From assembly GCF_900094565.1 (NCBI RefSeq), contig NZ_FMAF01000003.1, positions 186,001 through 250,000 of the forward strand: 64,000 bases of DNA, written 5' to 3'. This stretch comes from Martinezella lusitana (GTDB taxonomy: Bacteria; Pseudomonadota; Alphaproteobacteria; Rhizobiales; Rhizobiaceae). Below the pieces are notes generated by a model. The model made no database searches, was not told the DNA's origin, and saw nothing but the letters and a program-made list of their open reading frames with translations. The translations under genes and the position numbers were made by a program. Numbering within the stretch: position 1 is the stretch's first letter; each line of letters begins with the position of its first letter. Positions 56,874 to 64,000 of this stretch are shown piece after piece.

Positions 56874-57902
56874 ATGAACATGCATAACAGCACAAGCCAG
56901 CTCAAAACGTGGGATCGCCCGTCGCGCACTCCCGAGGCTGGTGGGAACAAGTCTCGGGCCGATGTCGATTTGTGGCTTAACCTGATCGATCGCATCATTG
57001 CGGTGGGAAAGACCTATGGATGGACGAAGGCCGAGGTCGCAAGGCGTATCGACATGCCAGATGGCACCTTCAGCCAGTATTATTCTGGCAAGTATGAAGG
57101 TCGTCTGGACAGCTTGAATGAGAAGGTCGCGCAATGGCTCGACGCTCTTCAGGAAACCGCTGGAATCGCCGCCGCTATCCCGCAGTCACCATCCTACATG
57201 CCCCTGCGCGGTTCGATTGAGATCATCGAAACCCTGACTTGGGCGCAGGTTGCTCCTGACTTCGTCATGATCACTCTCGGCGCAGGCATGGGCAAGACGG
57301 CGACATGCCGGCAGTTTGCCCGCACGCGCCCTCTCGTCTTCCACACCACGGTCACGGAAAGCACGAAAACCGTCCATGGTATGCTCGTCGAATTGGCCGA
57401 GCAGTTGGAGGTGCGGGAACATAATCCGGCACGCTTAGCCCGCGCTATCGGCATGAGATTGCGCCGATCGGGTGGCGGAACGCTTCTTATTGTCGACGAG
57501 GGCCAGCACCTCGACGATGCAGCGCTCAATCAGTTGCGCTACTTCGTCGACGTCTACGAGTGCGGCGTTGCCATCGTCGGCAACTCGGAAGTCTACAGCC
57601 GCTTCACCAAGCATCGGAGCGACCGTTCCTATGCTCAGCTCAAAAGCCGAATTGGCAAGCGCCTGCACCGCACGCAGCCATATGATGAGGATCTGGCAAC
57701 CTGCATTGCCGCCTGGAACGTCAGTGACCCGGCTTGCATCAAGTTCCTGACCGGCGTCGGCATGAAGGGTGGCGCGTTTCGCCAGATCGACAAGACCATG
57801 CGCATGGCCATCATGGCGGCGATCGGCGAAGGCTCAAGCGTCGTAGAGCTGCGGCATATCCAGTCCGCCTGGAAGATGCGCGACGTGGAGGACATGGCAT
57901 GA
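56874..57902 (+). CDS. MuB-like ATPase (target capture)
   Basis: 342 residues. N-terminal helix-turn-helix part (TKAEVARRIDMPDGTFSQYY). AAA+ domain with Walker A GAGMGKT (Lys 141), Walker B TLLIVDEGQHLDD. MuB delivers target DNA to MuA and protects the phage from self-insertion. Follows the transposase by 31 bases. Confidence 0.92.
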   Translation: MNMHNSTSQLKTWDRPSRTPEAGGNKSRADVDLWLNLIDRIIAVGKTYGWTKAEVARRIDMPDGTFSQYYSGKYEGRLDSLNEKVAQWLDALQETAGIAAAIPQSPSYMPLRGSIEIIETLTWAQVAPDFVMITLGAGMGKTATCRQFARTRPLVFHTTVTESTKTVHGMLVELAEQLEVREHNPARLARAIGMRLRRSGGGTLLIVDEGQHLDDAALNQLRYFVDVYECGVAIVGNSEVYSRFTKHRSDRSYAQLKSRIGKRLHRTQPYDEDLATCIAAWNVSDPACIKFLTGVGMKGGAFRQIDKTMRMAIMAAIGEGSSVVELRHIQSAWKMRDVEDMA

Positions 57903-58186
57903 TGTCACTCGCCACGGAGCTGTTCGCCATCGCCGACGACCTTCGGGTAAAGTCAACGACTGGCGCTAGCCTCGACCCCGACCAGATCGCCGAGCTTGGC
58001 GACTTCCTGACGGCACTCGCCCGCCTCGCGCACAACCAGGAGCAAGAGCTTTCCGTCTTTAGGCTGACGGAAGCTGGCGACATAGGCCGCGCAGTTATCA
58101 ACGACCTTGCCACGCAAGCGCTGGGCAATCTGATGATCGAGGATAGCAAGATCATCCGCCCGGAATTCGGGAGGAAGAGAACGTGA
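57899..58186 (+). CDS. Small early phage protein (a)
   Basis: 95 residues, no domain. ATG 57899 overlaps the MuB stop by four bases (a second ATG follows at once at 57902). Helical; contains FAIADDLRVKSTTGASLDPD. Part of the Mu semi-essential early region. Confidence 0.65.
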   Translation: MMSLATELFAIADDLRVKSTTGASLDPDQIAELGDFLTALARLAHNQEQELSVFRLTEAGDIGRAVINDLATQALGNLMIEDSKIIRPEFGRKRT

Positions 58187-58440
58187 TCCGAGCCTCTCAG
58201 AAGCTGGCAGCACTGCGCGACGCAATGCTCAACCATGCCCTCATCGGCGGATCGATATCGGCGTTCATCACCGCCGATATCTGCGAATTGCTCGATCAAG
58301 TGGCTGCTGAATGCGAGGAGATGGAAAAGCGTTTGACCGGCGATCTGTCGGTCAATGTCGGGGCAGAGGGAGGAAACATTATTTCCTTCATCGCCCGTGC
58401 CCTCGCCCGGCGCAATCACCAGCCAGGAGGTTCTCAATGA
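58183..58440 (+). CDS. Small early phage protein (b), GTG start
   Basis: 85 residues. Starts GTG 58183 overlapping the previous stop; GGAGGAAGAGAAC precedes it. Helical, one Cys pair ICELLDQVAAEC. No function. Confidence 0.65.
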   Translation: MIRASQKLAALRDAMLNHALIGGSISAFITADICELLDQVAAECEEMEKRLTGDLSVNVGAEGGNIISFIARALARRNHQPGGSQ

Positions 58441-58727
58441 GGCACTCCGGTTTGTTGACCCTAAACATCGCCGTCGATGGCCAGCATGACGAGGCCGAGC
58501 AATTCTATCTCGTCAAAGCGCCTAAGCCGAGGTCAAGTCCAACCCCCGCTAACGCGAGGCCATCGCTCACCCAGGCGATCGCCGACGTTATCAAAGCATA
58601 TGACCGCCTCGAAAAGGCGCATCACTCCAGAGACGAGCGCGCTGCCCGCATCGCGCTCGAAAAGGCCGCACGAAAGCTTCGGCTTGCAGCGAACACTACG
58701 CCCCAAACTCACAAAATCAGAGGCTGA
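58437..58727 (+). CDS. Small early phage protein (c)
   Basis: 96 residues, ATGA overlap with the previous gene. The second half is a basic helix (YDRLEKAHHSRDERAARIAL). No domain recognised. Confidence 0.62.
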   Translation: MRHSGLLTLNIAVDGQHDEAEQFYLVKAPKPRSSPTPANARPSLTQAIADVIKAYDRLEKAHHSRDERAARIALEKAARKLRLAANTTPQTHKIRG

Positions 58728-58731
58728 AACC

Positions 58732-59391
58732 ATGGACGCAGTTATTCTCGAAGAAAAGCAGGCGGCGGGCATCACCGTCGTAAACGGCAAGGAATATGTG
58801 ACCAACGCTGAAGGTGGTCTCACGCCGCTTGCCCTGGTGAAAACCGAAGACTTCCTCGAAGATCAGATGGTCCGCAAGATTATCGGCTTTGCTAAAACTC
58901 TCTCTGCCGAACTCGGCCGATTTAAGAAGCACACCCGCGCCGACATTGCCGAATACGATCGTCTGCTCGAAGCCCAGTACGGCCTCGTCAAACGCGGTCG
59001 CGCTGGAGCCGGAAATCAGAAGTACCGGTCAATCGACGGGCTGATGACGGTCGAGACCCGCGTCAACAAGCTGATCGAGTTCGGGCCTCAGTTGCAGGTT
59101 GCCAAGGGCCTTATCGACGAATGCCTCAACGAGTGGACCGAAGACGGTCGCGCGGAGATCCGCGGCCTTGTCACCCGCGCCTTCAATGTCGACCAGGCCG
59201 GCAAGATCAGCAAAGACGCCGTGTTCGAGCTGTTCAAGATCGAAAGCGAGGATAAGCGCTGGATAAGCGCGATGGAGGCCATTAACGCCGCCGTGCGGGT
59301 GATCGGCTCGAAAGAGTACCTGCATTTCAGCTTCCGCGAGACCCACGAGTCCGAATGGGTTCGCATCTCTCTCAATATCGCTGATGCGTGA
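58732..59391 (+). CDS. DUF3164 family phage protein
   Basis: 219 residues. Markers of DUF3164 from Mu-like phages: GGLTPLALVKTEDFLEDQMV, then the helical FKKHTRADIAEYDRLLEAQY, and TRAFNVDQAGKISKDAVFEL near the end. Expressed early; role unknown. Starts four bases after the previous stop. Confidence 0.83.
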   Translation: MDAVILEEKQAAGITVVNGKEYVTNAEGGLTPLALVKTEDFLEDQMVRKIIGFAKTLSAELGRFKKHTRADIAEYDRLLEAQYGLVKRGRAGAGNQKYRSIDGLMTVETRVNKLIEFGPQLQVAKGLIDECLNEWTEDGRAEIRGLVTRAFNVDQAGKISKDAVFELFKIESEDKRWISAMEAINAAVRVIGSKEYLHFSFRETHESEWVRISLNIADA

Positions 59392-59397
59392 GGTGCA

Positions 59398-60174
59398 CTA
59401 ATGGTTACTCGACGGAAAATCAGCTTGGAGCTGCGCCAGCCAGTCTTTAAGCGCCACTTCGAGAGCGGCAGCCTGTTCATTGGTCTCATCGAGATCGGCG
59501 GCAACGTTATCGTTGTAGTACGTGGGCGCGCGATCGGTCAAGTCGTACAATCGATCCTGGCGGCTGGTGCCTTGCTTGAAAACCTGGTCGACGCGTCCCA
59601 ACACTTCGCGAAAAAGCTCCAGCTTTTCCTCAACTTCGCGGCTCAGAAGTTCCAACTCGATGTCGCGCGTCCGCTGCAGCATCTCGTGAAGTTCGTTAGC
59701 TTTCTGAAGCGCTCCAAAGTACCGCATTTTGTCACCAACACTCCAACCATATTTTTGATACTCGTCCCCCTGGGCGCTCGCATAAATATCACCACCCAGC
59801 TTGAGCTTAATCGGATCGATCTCCTTTTTCAGCGCGAGCAATACTGGACTCACGCGATCGACAAACCGCTTCGCGGCAATCATCTCGCGACGCCGGTCGA
59901 GATACATCTGACGACGATGTCGGAGATCCTGTTGGCGATCGTCCTCCCGCATTTGGCTAACAGTCGCCCTGGCAGCAAAAACCGTCGCTCCCGCCCCGGC
60001 AAGTGCAAGAACGCCGACAATCAGGGTTTGAAAATCAGAGATGGTATTGCGCCAGGGATCACCGCCTGTGCCGTCGCCGTGACGAGGCTCTCCAAACACC
60101 ACCGGCAGCGCCAGCATCAATATGACCACAGCAATCAAGAGCCAGCTGAGGCGGCGAATATGGCGTTCTTGCAT
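59398..60174 (-). CDS. Inverted membrane-protein gene inside the phage early region (moron-like)
   Basis: 258 residues from ATG 60174 (AGGAG ten bases upstream; ATG 60198 or 60216 would add 8 or 14). Two membrane spans, WLLIAVVILMLALPVVF and LIVGVLALAGAGATVFAAR, then a long basic coiled coil (DDRQQDLRHRRQMYLDRRRE) and an acidic C-terminus. All neighbours run the other way, so it has its own promoter. It may change the lysogen, for example by blocking other phages; inference. The frame on the plus strand here has no such protein features. Confidence 0.68.
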   Translation of the reverse strand: MQERHIRRLSWLLIAVVILMLALPVVFGEPRHGDGTGGDPWRNTISDFQTLIVGVLALAGAGATVFAARATVSQMREDDRQQDLRHRRQMYLDRRREMIAAKRFVDRVSPVLLALKKEIDPIKLKLGGDIYASAQGDEYQKYGWSVGDKMRYFGALQKANELHEMLQRTRDIELELLSREVEEKLELFREVLGRVDQVFKQGTSRQDRLYDLTDRAPTYYNDNVAADLDETNEQAAALEVALKDWLAQLQADFPSSNH

Positions 60175-60234
60175 GCTCAGGCTTCTCCTGCTGGCCATGG
60201 ATACAGAAACAATCATGCTTCGAGTGCAACTGCA

Positions 60235-60474
60235 ATGAGGCTAGATCCCTTGATTCCCAAGGCAGACGGCATTTTGTTTGACGACACGCTCGGTTTCACT
60301 CCAGATCAAATCCAGCTCCTCAAAGCCCGTCGCATGCTCTTCACCACCAGGTTCCGCGATGAAGAAGGCGACCGCTGGTTTCGCGGCGTCATCATCGCCG
60401 CTGCTATCGATGCCGCCAGGGCCGTCGCCTTCGGGCGTGGCCTCGACGAAGTAGTGTTGGGGGAACTGCTATGA
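60235..60474 (+). CDS. Small early phage protein (d)
   Basis: 79 residues starting MRLDPLIPKADGILFDDTLG, ending with DAARAVAFGRGLDEVVLGEL. A four-base overlap couples it to GemA. No domain is named. The start is ATG 60235, where this frame becomes coding after the inverted gene. Confidence 0.62.
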   Translation: MRLDPLIPKADGILFDDTLGFTPDQIQLLKARRMLFTTRFRDEEGDRWFRGVIIAAAIDAARAVAFGRGLDEVVLGELL

Positions 60475-61121
60475 GCTCCACAATCGCCGCCATCCATGTC
60501 GGCTTCAGACGGCTTGGCATTTCCGACGACGCCGATCGACGCGCACTCTATGAACGCGTCACTGGCAAGGCTCGCCTCACATTGATGGAGCCAGACGAAA
60601 AAGAAGCCGTAGTGACCGAACTTCGCCGCCTCGGTTTTCAGACTGCCGCCCGTCGCCAGGACGGTCGGCTGAAGCTTACGGGGAAATATGCCAAGAAGCT
60701 CCAGGCGCTCTGGATCGCCGCCTGGAACCTCGGTGTCGCCCGCGAGCGCGACGACAAGGCCATGCTGGCTTTCGTGAAACGCCAGACCGGTATCCACCAT
60801 ACCCGTTTCCTAGTCTATCCGGACGATGCCGCCAAGGCGATCGAAGGGCTGAAAGCGTGGCTCGCCAGAGAGGCCGGCGTCGGCTTTGGCAATCTCAACG
60901 GGTACGATTGGCTGGCCAGCGACGGCGCGAAAATCGCCTGGGCACAGTGGAAGATCCTTCATCCAGGCGCGAGCCTAATCGCCCGCAAAGGTTTCGACGA
61001 GGAAGCCGCACGGCTTGCCAGCGTTAGCTTGGTCTGGTTGCCGGACCTGAAGCCTTCCCATTGGCAGATGGTCATGAACGGCCTTGGCGAGCGCGTCCGT
61101 GCCATAAAGGCAGGCGAATAA
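60471..61121 (+). CDS. GemA/gp16 family regulatory protein
   Basis: 216 residues. The family's GKYAKKLQALWIAAWNLGVA and TGIHHTRFL are present. In Mu, gp16 (GemA) alters host gene expression and supercoiling. The C-terminal half extends beyond Mu gp16. Coupled to the previous gene by an ATGA. Confidence 0.87.
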   Translation: MSSTIAAIHVGFRRLGISDDADRRALYERVTGKARLTLMEPDEKEAVVTELRRLGFQTAARRQDGRLKLTGKYAKKLQALWIAAWNLGVARERDDKAMLAFVKRQTGIHHTRFLVYPDDAAKAIEGLKAWLAREAGVGFGNLNGYDWLASDGAKIAWAQWKILHPGASLIARKGFDEEAARLASVSLVWLPDLKPSHWQMVMNGLGERVRAIKAGE

Positions 61122-61190
61122 TGGTCGACCACCGGTTCAAAGCCGTGACGAAGCAGATCCTGATCTTCGATCGGCAGCCGGAGGCGCACC

Positions 61191-61550
61191 GTGGCTGAAA
61201 TCCGCGTTCCCGCCCACCTTCAGCGCTACGTCACGCCGCTCGGTATCGAGACGGCCATCACCTTCCTTATGGCCTTTGGCGGTTCGTACATCTACGTCTC
61301 GGAACACCCGCAGGACCGCTCCGACGTTGTCAACGTCATTGGCCGGGAAGCAACCATTGCCCTAGCGAAGCATATCGGCGCTGGCGGCTTCATGTGCCCG
61401 ACAGGAAAGCCCTTTATCGCCGCCCATTTAAAGTATAATAAGGGCCTCAACGCGAACGAGATCGCGCGGCAGCTACACACGACGCATGTGACCGTGCGCA
61501 AGTGGCTCAAGTCGGCAGAATGCTCCCAGCTCGATCTTTTTGGCACCTGA
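61191..61550 (+). CDS. Mor-like transcription activator (GTG start)
   Basis: 119 residues. First half with MAFGGSYIYVSEHPQD, which fits the Mor/C beta-strand pair, and a C-terminal helix-turn-helix ANEIARQLHTTHVTVRKWLK. Start GTG 61191 behind GGAGG; the preceding 70 bases hold a 25-residue frame without support. Mor turns on middle/late transcription. It ends 57 bases before the terminator at 61608. Confidence 0.75.
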   Translation: MAEIRVPAHLQRYVTPLGIETAITFLMAFGGSYIYVSEHPQDRSDVVNVIGREATIALAKHIGAGGFMCPTGKPFIAAHLKYNKGLNANEIARQLHTTHVTVRKWLKSAECSQLDLFGT

Positions 61551-61607
61551 CCCGAAAACCCTTTCGGCTGTTTTGAACTGGCCGTAACGCGCAAATTCCC
61601 CCTCAGC

Positions 61608-61633
61608 AAAGCCGGTCTTGCCCGGCTTTTTTC
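61608..61633 (+). terminator. Terminator after the early region
   Basis: Stem AAAGCCGG / CCGGCTTT with loop TCTTGC and a T-run. Separates the regulator from the lysis cassette. Confidence 0.82.
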
Positions 61634-61652
61634 TTTAGCGCTGGGGGCGTGC

Positions 61653-62372
61653 ATGACTTTCGAAGAATGGCTTATTTCGCGTTTAAAGACCCGTGGCGCT
61701 TATTCGGCTCCGGCCGGCACTTCTGCGGCACGAGCGATCAGCATTGGTCTTTCGATCTTCCAGCAACGGAACGGCTTGAACGTCACCGGCACCGCAACAG
61801 ATGAAACACTCAACCTTCTCCGCCAGGATCCTCCATCAAGCTCGACGACGTTTCAGCCGGTACCGGCAGTGCCGGCGCAGCCAGTGTGGATGCGGGAAGC
61901 CTATCGCTTCATGGGCTTGAAGGAAGTTGTTGGCGCAGGCTCCAACCCGACAATCATTGCGTGGGCGCAGAAGCTCGGTGGCTGGATCGCCGGTTACTTC
62001 AAGGATGACGATGTTCCGTGGTGCGGCCTGTTTCAGGCTCATTGCATTGGAGCAACGCTTCCGACCGAGCAGCTTCCCTCCAATCCGCTCGGTGCGCTCA
62101 ACTGGTCGAGCTTCGGCAAGCAGCTCAAAGCCCCTGCGCTGGGCGCGATCTTGACCTTTCAGCGAACTGGCGGCGGTCACGTCGGTCAGTATGTGGGCGA
62201 AGACAAAGCAGCCTATCACGTCCTTGGTGGCAACCAGAGCAACAGCGTCTCGATCACGCGCGTCGACAAGGGACGGCTTGATGATGTTCGTTGGCCGGTC
62301 ACCGGAGGAACGCCAGCTGGCGGCCGGGTCTATCTGACGCCGGACGGGGCGCTCTCAAAAGACGAAGCCTAG
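61653..62372 (+). CDS. Endolysin (TIGR02594-like, CHAP/NlpC-type)
   Basis: 239 residues. A peptidoglycan-binding repeat is at the start (GLSIFQQRNGLNVTGTATDE). The peptidase part has the Cys in DDDVPWCGLFQAHCIG and the His in GGGHVGQYVGEDKAAYHV. It digests the cell wall at the end of the lytic cycle; no secretion signal, so a holin is needed. Confidence 0.85.
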   Translation: MTFEEWLISRLKTRGAYSAPAGTSAARAISIGLSIFQQRNGLNVTGTATDETLNLLRQDPPSSSTTFQPVPAVPAQPVWMREAYRFMGLKEVVGAGSNPTIIAWAQKLGGWIAGYFKDDDVPWCGLFQAHCIGATLPTEQLPSNPLGALNWSSFGKQLKAPALGAILTFQRTGGGHVGQYVGEDKAAYHVLGGNQSNSVSITRVDKGRLDDVRWPVTGGTPAGGRVYLTPDGALSKDEA

Positions 62373-62381
62373 GGCCTACCC

Positions 62382-62537
62382 ATGAAGTGGCCGGCGATCA
62401 TCATCCTTCTTCTTGTGCAGTTGATGCTGACCATCTTCGCTTGGTTTCTGGGAGGCTCACAGCTCGCCCAGACAGTTGGCCCAATTCTAACTCTGCCGAT
62501 CGGCATCCTGGTGTGTGGGATATGGATGGAATGGTGA
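62382..62537 (+). CDS. Small two-span membrane protein (holin candidate)
   Basis: 51 residues: MKWPAIIILLLVQLMLTIFA, then GPILTLPIGILVCGIWMEW. Two hydrophobic spans divided by a short loop fit a class II holin-like peptide. Starts nine bases after the endolysin; its stop overlaps the next gene. Confidence 0.6.
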   Translation: MKWPAIIILLLVQLMLTIFAWFLGGSQLAQTVGPILTLPIGILVCGIWMEW

Positions 62538-62788
62538 CCAAGCCCGCCTATCGCACTTCGAAGAAAGCGCTCTGGTCGTCGTCGGCCCTAGCGTGGCTCG
62601 TCATCCTGTCGCTCACCGCAGGCGCATGCCTCGGATCTGAGCAGGCCGTCGCCTTCGGCACGATCGCCGTTCCATCCATGGTGGCCATCATCGTCGGCCT
62701 GCTCGGCGTCCATCGCGGCTTCGGCTCCTACGATATGCGCCTGGCAATGCGGGAGCCGAGACATGATCCGCCCGAGGAGAGACCATGA
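62531..62788 (+). CDS. Two-span membrane protein in lysis cassette
   Basis: 85 residues from ATG 62531 (ATG 62522 is also in frame). Spans ALAWLVILSLTAGACLG and VAFGTIAVPSMVAIIVGLLG, and a basic/acidic tail. Holin or antiholin partner of the preceding gene. Overlaps the spanin gene by ATGA. Confidence 0.65.
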   Translation: MVTKPAYRTSKKALWSSSALAWLVILSLTAGACLGSEQAVAFGTIAVPSMVAIIVGLLGVHRGFGSYDMRLAMREPRHDPPEERP

Positions 62789-63138
62789 ACCGCTATCTCA
62801 TCATCGGCCTGGCTGGCCTTGCGACGCTCGCCGTCATCGCCGGCTTTGCCTTCCTCACCATCAGTAAGCTCGACAGCATGATCGACAATGCCGCCGCCAC
62901 CAAAGCCCAGGAGCGCGATGCCTACTGGACCGGCCAGATCGAGAAATCCAACGCCCAGGCGAACGCCAAGATCGCCGAGTCCCTGAAGGAAACCATGGCA
63001 GCGCAAGACGCGGCTCGCGATCAGATCGCGGCCGCCGAGCAGCGAGCCCCACAACTGGAGAAGGAAAATGCTGCTCTTCCGGATGATGGCACTGGCGGCC
63101 TTAGCCGCGAGCGCGTCCGCTTGCTCAACCAACGATAA
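62785..63138 (+). CDS. Inner-membrane spanin (Rz-like)
   Basis: 117 residues. One N-terminal span YLIIGLAGLATLAVIAGFAF and a periplasmic coiled coil (Ala/Gln/Lys-rich). Its last 71 bases also encode the start of the outer spanin in another frame (from 63068), the classical Rz/Rz1 nesting. Confidence 0.8.
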   Translation: MNRYLIIGLAGLATLAVIAGFAFLTISKLDSMIDNAAATKAQERDAYWTGQIEKSNAQANAKIAESLKETMAAQDAARDQIAAAEQRAPQLEKENAALPDDGTGGLSRERVRLLNQR

Positions 63139-63337
63139 GCCGCCCGTCGTGAAGACGGTCTTTGTCGAGCGGGAAGTCCCGCCTGTTGCGAAGGTTCCAT
63201 GCGCGCCTCCCGTCGCGTTGCCCGATCGGAAGCTCAGCGAGCCCGAGGCCACGTCCTATTGGGGCACCGATAGAACGAGCCTTCGCACCTGCGAGGCCCG
63301 CCGTGCGGCCGCAGCTGGAGGCCAGAATGTACAGTGA
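63068..63337 (+). CDS. Outer-membrane spanin lipoprotein (Rz1-like)
   Basis: 89 residues. Signal and lipobox: MMALAALAASASAC, Cys near residue 19. The mature part is short and Pro-rich (DKPPVVKTVFVEREVPPVAK). It starts inside the Rz-like gene in a +1 frame. With Rz it bridges the periplasm to break the outer membrane. Confidence 0.8.
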   Translation: MLLFRMMALAALAASASACSTNDKPPVVKTVFVEREVPPVAKVPCAPPVALPDRKLSEPEATSYWGTDRTSLRTCEARRAAAAGGQNVQ

Positions 63338-63545
63338 TTTCGATCGCGAAGTGGGCGAAGCCCGCGTTGAACAAGAGCGCCAATCCCGCGTCACCGAGGT
63401 ACGCGCGAAGCTTGTCCGTGCGGGCACGCTGGAATGCGTTGATTGCGGTTGCACGATCTCACTCGCACGGCGCGAAGCCTATGAAGCAGCCACGCGATGC
63501 GCCGAATGTCAGACAGATTTTGAGCGGGAAGTTTACTGCCGATGA
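63327..63545 (+). CDS. TraR/DksA-type zinc finger protein
   Basis: 72 residues. Cys-x-x-Cys ... Cys-x-x-Cys finger: CVDCGCTISLARREAYEAAT then RCAEC. The start ATG 63327 overlaps the end of Rz1-like. Such proteins can bind RNA polymerase like DksA; role in Mu-like phages unknown. Confidence 0.85.
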   Translation: MYSDFDREVGEARVEQERQSRVTEVRAKLVRAGTLECVDCGCTISLARREAYEAATRCAECQTDFEREVYCR

Positions 63546-63871
63546 TGCCGCAGGAAATCTTACTTTACCTCAATCTGGCGCTTTCATCCCTGGCGCTCAT
63601 CGGCCACGCAAAGGGCTATTTTTCGTCGGGCGAAAAGAAGCTCGAAGGACGCGTTGACAAGGTGGAAAAGGGCCAGGTCGATCACGATCGGCGCATCCAG
63701 TCCTTGGAAGGCGAAATCAAGCACATGCCCGACAAAGACAGTTTCCAAAAGATGCAACTCGATCTCGCCGAGTTGAAAGGTCAAATCAACTCGATGGTCA
63801 AGTCCTCCGAGGCAACCGAGCGCGCGACCCGTCGCGTCGAAGATTTTCTGCTCAAGCGTGGGGGCGAATGA
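63542..63871 (+). CDS. DUF2730 family phage protein
   Basis: 109 residues. One N-terminal span ILLYLNLALSSLALIGH and a long coiled coil (GRVDKVEKGQVDHDRRIQSL and later). Usual Mu-like position just before the structural genes. Coupled by ATGA on both sides. Confidence 0.83.
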   Translation: MMPQEILLYLNLALSSLALIGHAKGYFSSGEKKLEGRVDKVEKGQVDHDRRIQSLEGEIKHMPDKDSFQKMQLDLAELKGQINSMVKSSEATERATRRVEDFLLKRGGE

Positions 63872-64000
63872 TGAGCGATTTTGACGAGTACCTTACTCAG
63901 GATGCGCGCTTGACGATCCTGAAGGCGCTGGCCCAAGAGGCCAATGCCACCATGAACGAAACCATTTTGACCAAGGTGCTAGAGACCTTCGGCCATACGC
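63868..64000 (+). CDS. Mu-like phage protein, VpaChn25_0724-like (5' part)
   Basis: The first 44 residues, MMSDFDEYLTQDARLTILKA then NATMNETILTKVLETFG, match the Mu-like family that begins the structural module. Two adjacent ATGs (63868, 63871) can start it. Continues beyond the window. Confidence 0.6.
   Translation, partial: MMSDFDEYLTQDARLTILKALAQEANATMNETILTKVLETFGHT

Noticed and set aside
59401..60234. Long plus-strand frame running through the inverted membrane-protein gene
   Set aside because: Lacks domain and membrane features; only its last 79 codons from 60235 have coding character and a coupled neighbour, so those alone are called.
61121..61198. 25-codon frame between GemA and the Mor-like gene
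   Set aside because: The stop-start overlap is attractive but the peptide is too short and featureless to support.

Overview
The window reads as chromosome (or chromid) of a Rhizobiaceae bacterium, most likely Rhizobium or a close relative. Evidence: high-GC alphaproteobacterial coding style, the rhizobia-typical families DUF982 and DUF6074, rhizobial intergenic palindromes, and GGAAC-N16/17-CGTT promoters of the kind used by the alphaproteobacterial general stress sigma factor EcfG. About 43.5 kb of metabolic chromosome is followed by about 8 kb of decayed accessory DNA and then by the left part of a Mu-like transposable prophage that runs off the right edge.

1-13.9 kb: the tail of a peptide/nickel-type ABC importer (permease end and two ATPases), a VOC protein, and a gene set that looks like aerobic 2-aminobenzoate (anthranilate) degradation through CoA thioesters. 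It holds an aminobenzoate-CoA ligase on the minus strand and, divergently, the two-domain 2-aminobenzoyl-CoA monooxygenase/reductase, an SDR, an enoyl-CoA hydratase, two acyl-CoA dehydrogenases, a thioesterase, a RidA protein and a hydratase/3-hydroxyacyl-CoA dehydrogenase. Two copies of a TTTTAA-centred palindrome lie between the divergent genes. The last gene loses its usual C-terminus at an intergenic repeat.

13.9-24.5 kb: class III nucleotidyl cyclase, two SDRs with a divergent LysR regulator, a flavin-dependent monooxygenase with a carboxymuconolactone-decarboxylase-like partner, a long rhizobial repeat, OsmC, glycerate 2-kinase, a tiny zinc-ribbon gene and periplasmic gamma-glutamyltransferase. 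24.5-32.7 kb: MFS efflux pump behind a palindromic operator, cold shock protein, a VOC-hydrolase fusion, and L-fuconate dehydratase with a family III CoA-transferase. 32.3-39.5 kb: a small conserved protein with an EcfG-type promoter, a cupin, the MetQ-MetN-MetI methionine importer, an SPFH protein, a 2-hydroxyacid dehydrogenase and a glycosylase-like protein. 39.7-43.8 kb: small rhizobial genes (three DUF982, DUF4189, DUF6074, a DUF883 protein and a 35-residue membrane peptide, the last two with EcfG-like promoters).

43.9-51.5 kb: accessory DNA with a frameshifted cytosine methyltransferase relic, an IS630 transposase fragment, a chimera of a host gene with a serine-recombinase C-terminus, a small regulator with two palindromic operators in its promoter, zinc-ribbon proteins and an orphan 303-residue protein.

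51.8-64 kb: Mu-like prophage in canonical order: leftward repressor, a 17-bp inverted operator pair, Ner-like regulator, DnaA-domain-like and ParB-like proteins, MuA-type DDE transposase, MuB-type ATPase, DUF3164, an inverted membrane-protein gene (a likely moron), GemA/gp16, a Mor-like activator, terminator, lysis cassette (endolysin, membrane proteins, overlapping Rz/Rz1 spanins), a TraR/DksA zinc finger, DUF2730 and the start of the next structural gene. No tRNA, rRNA or CRISPR array was recognised.
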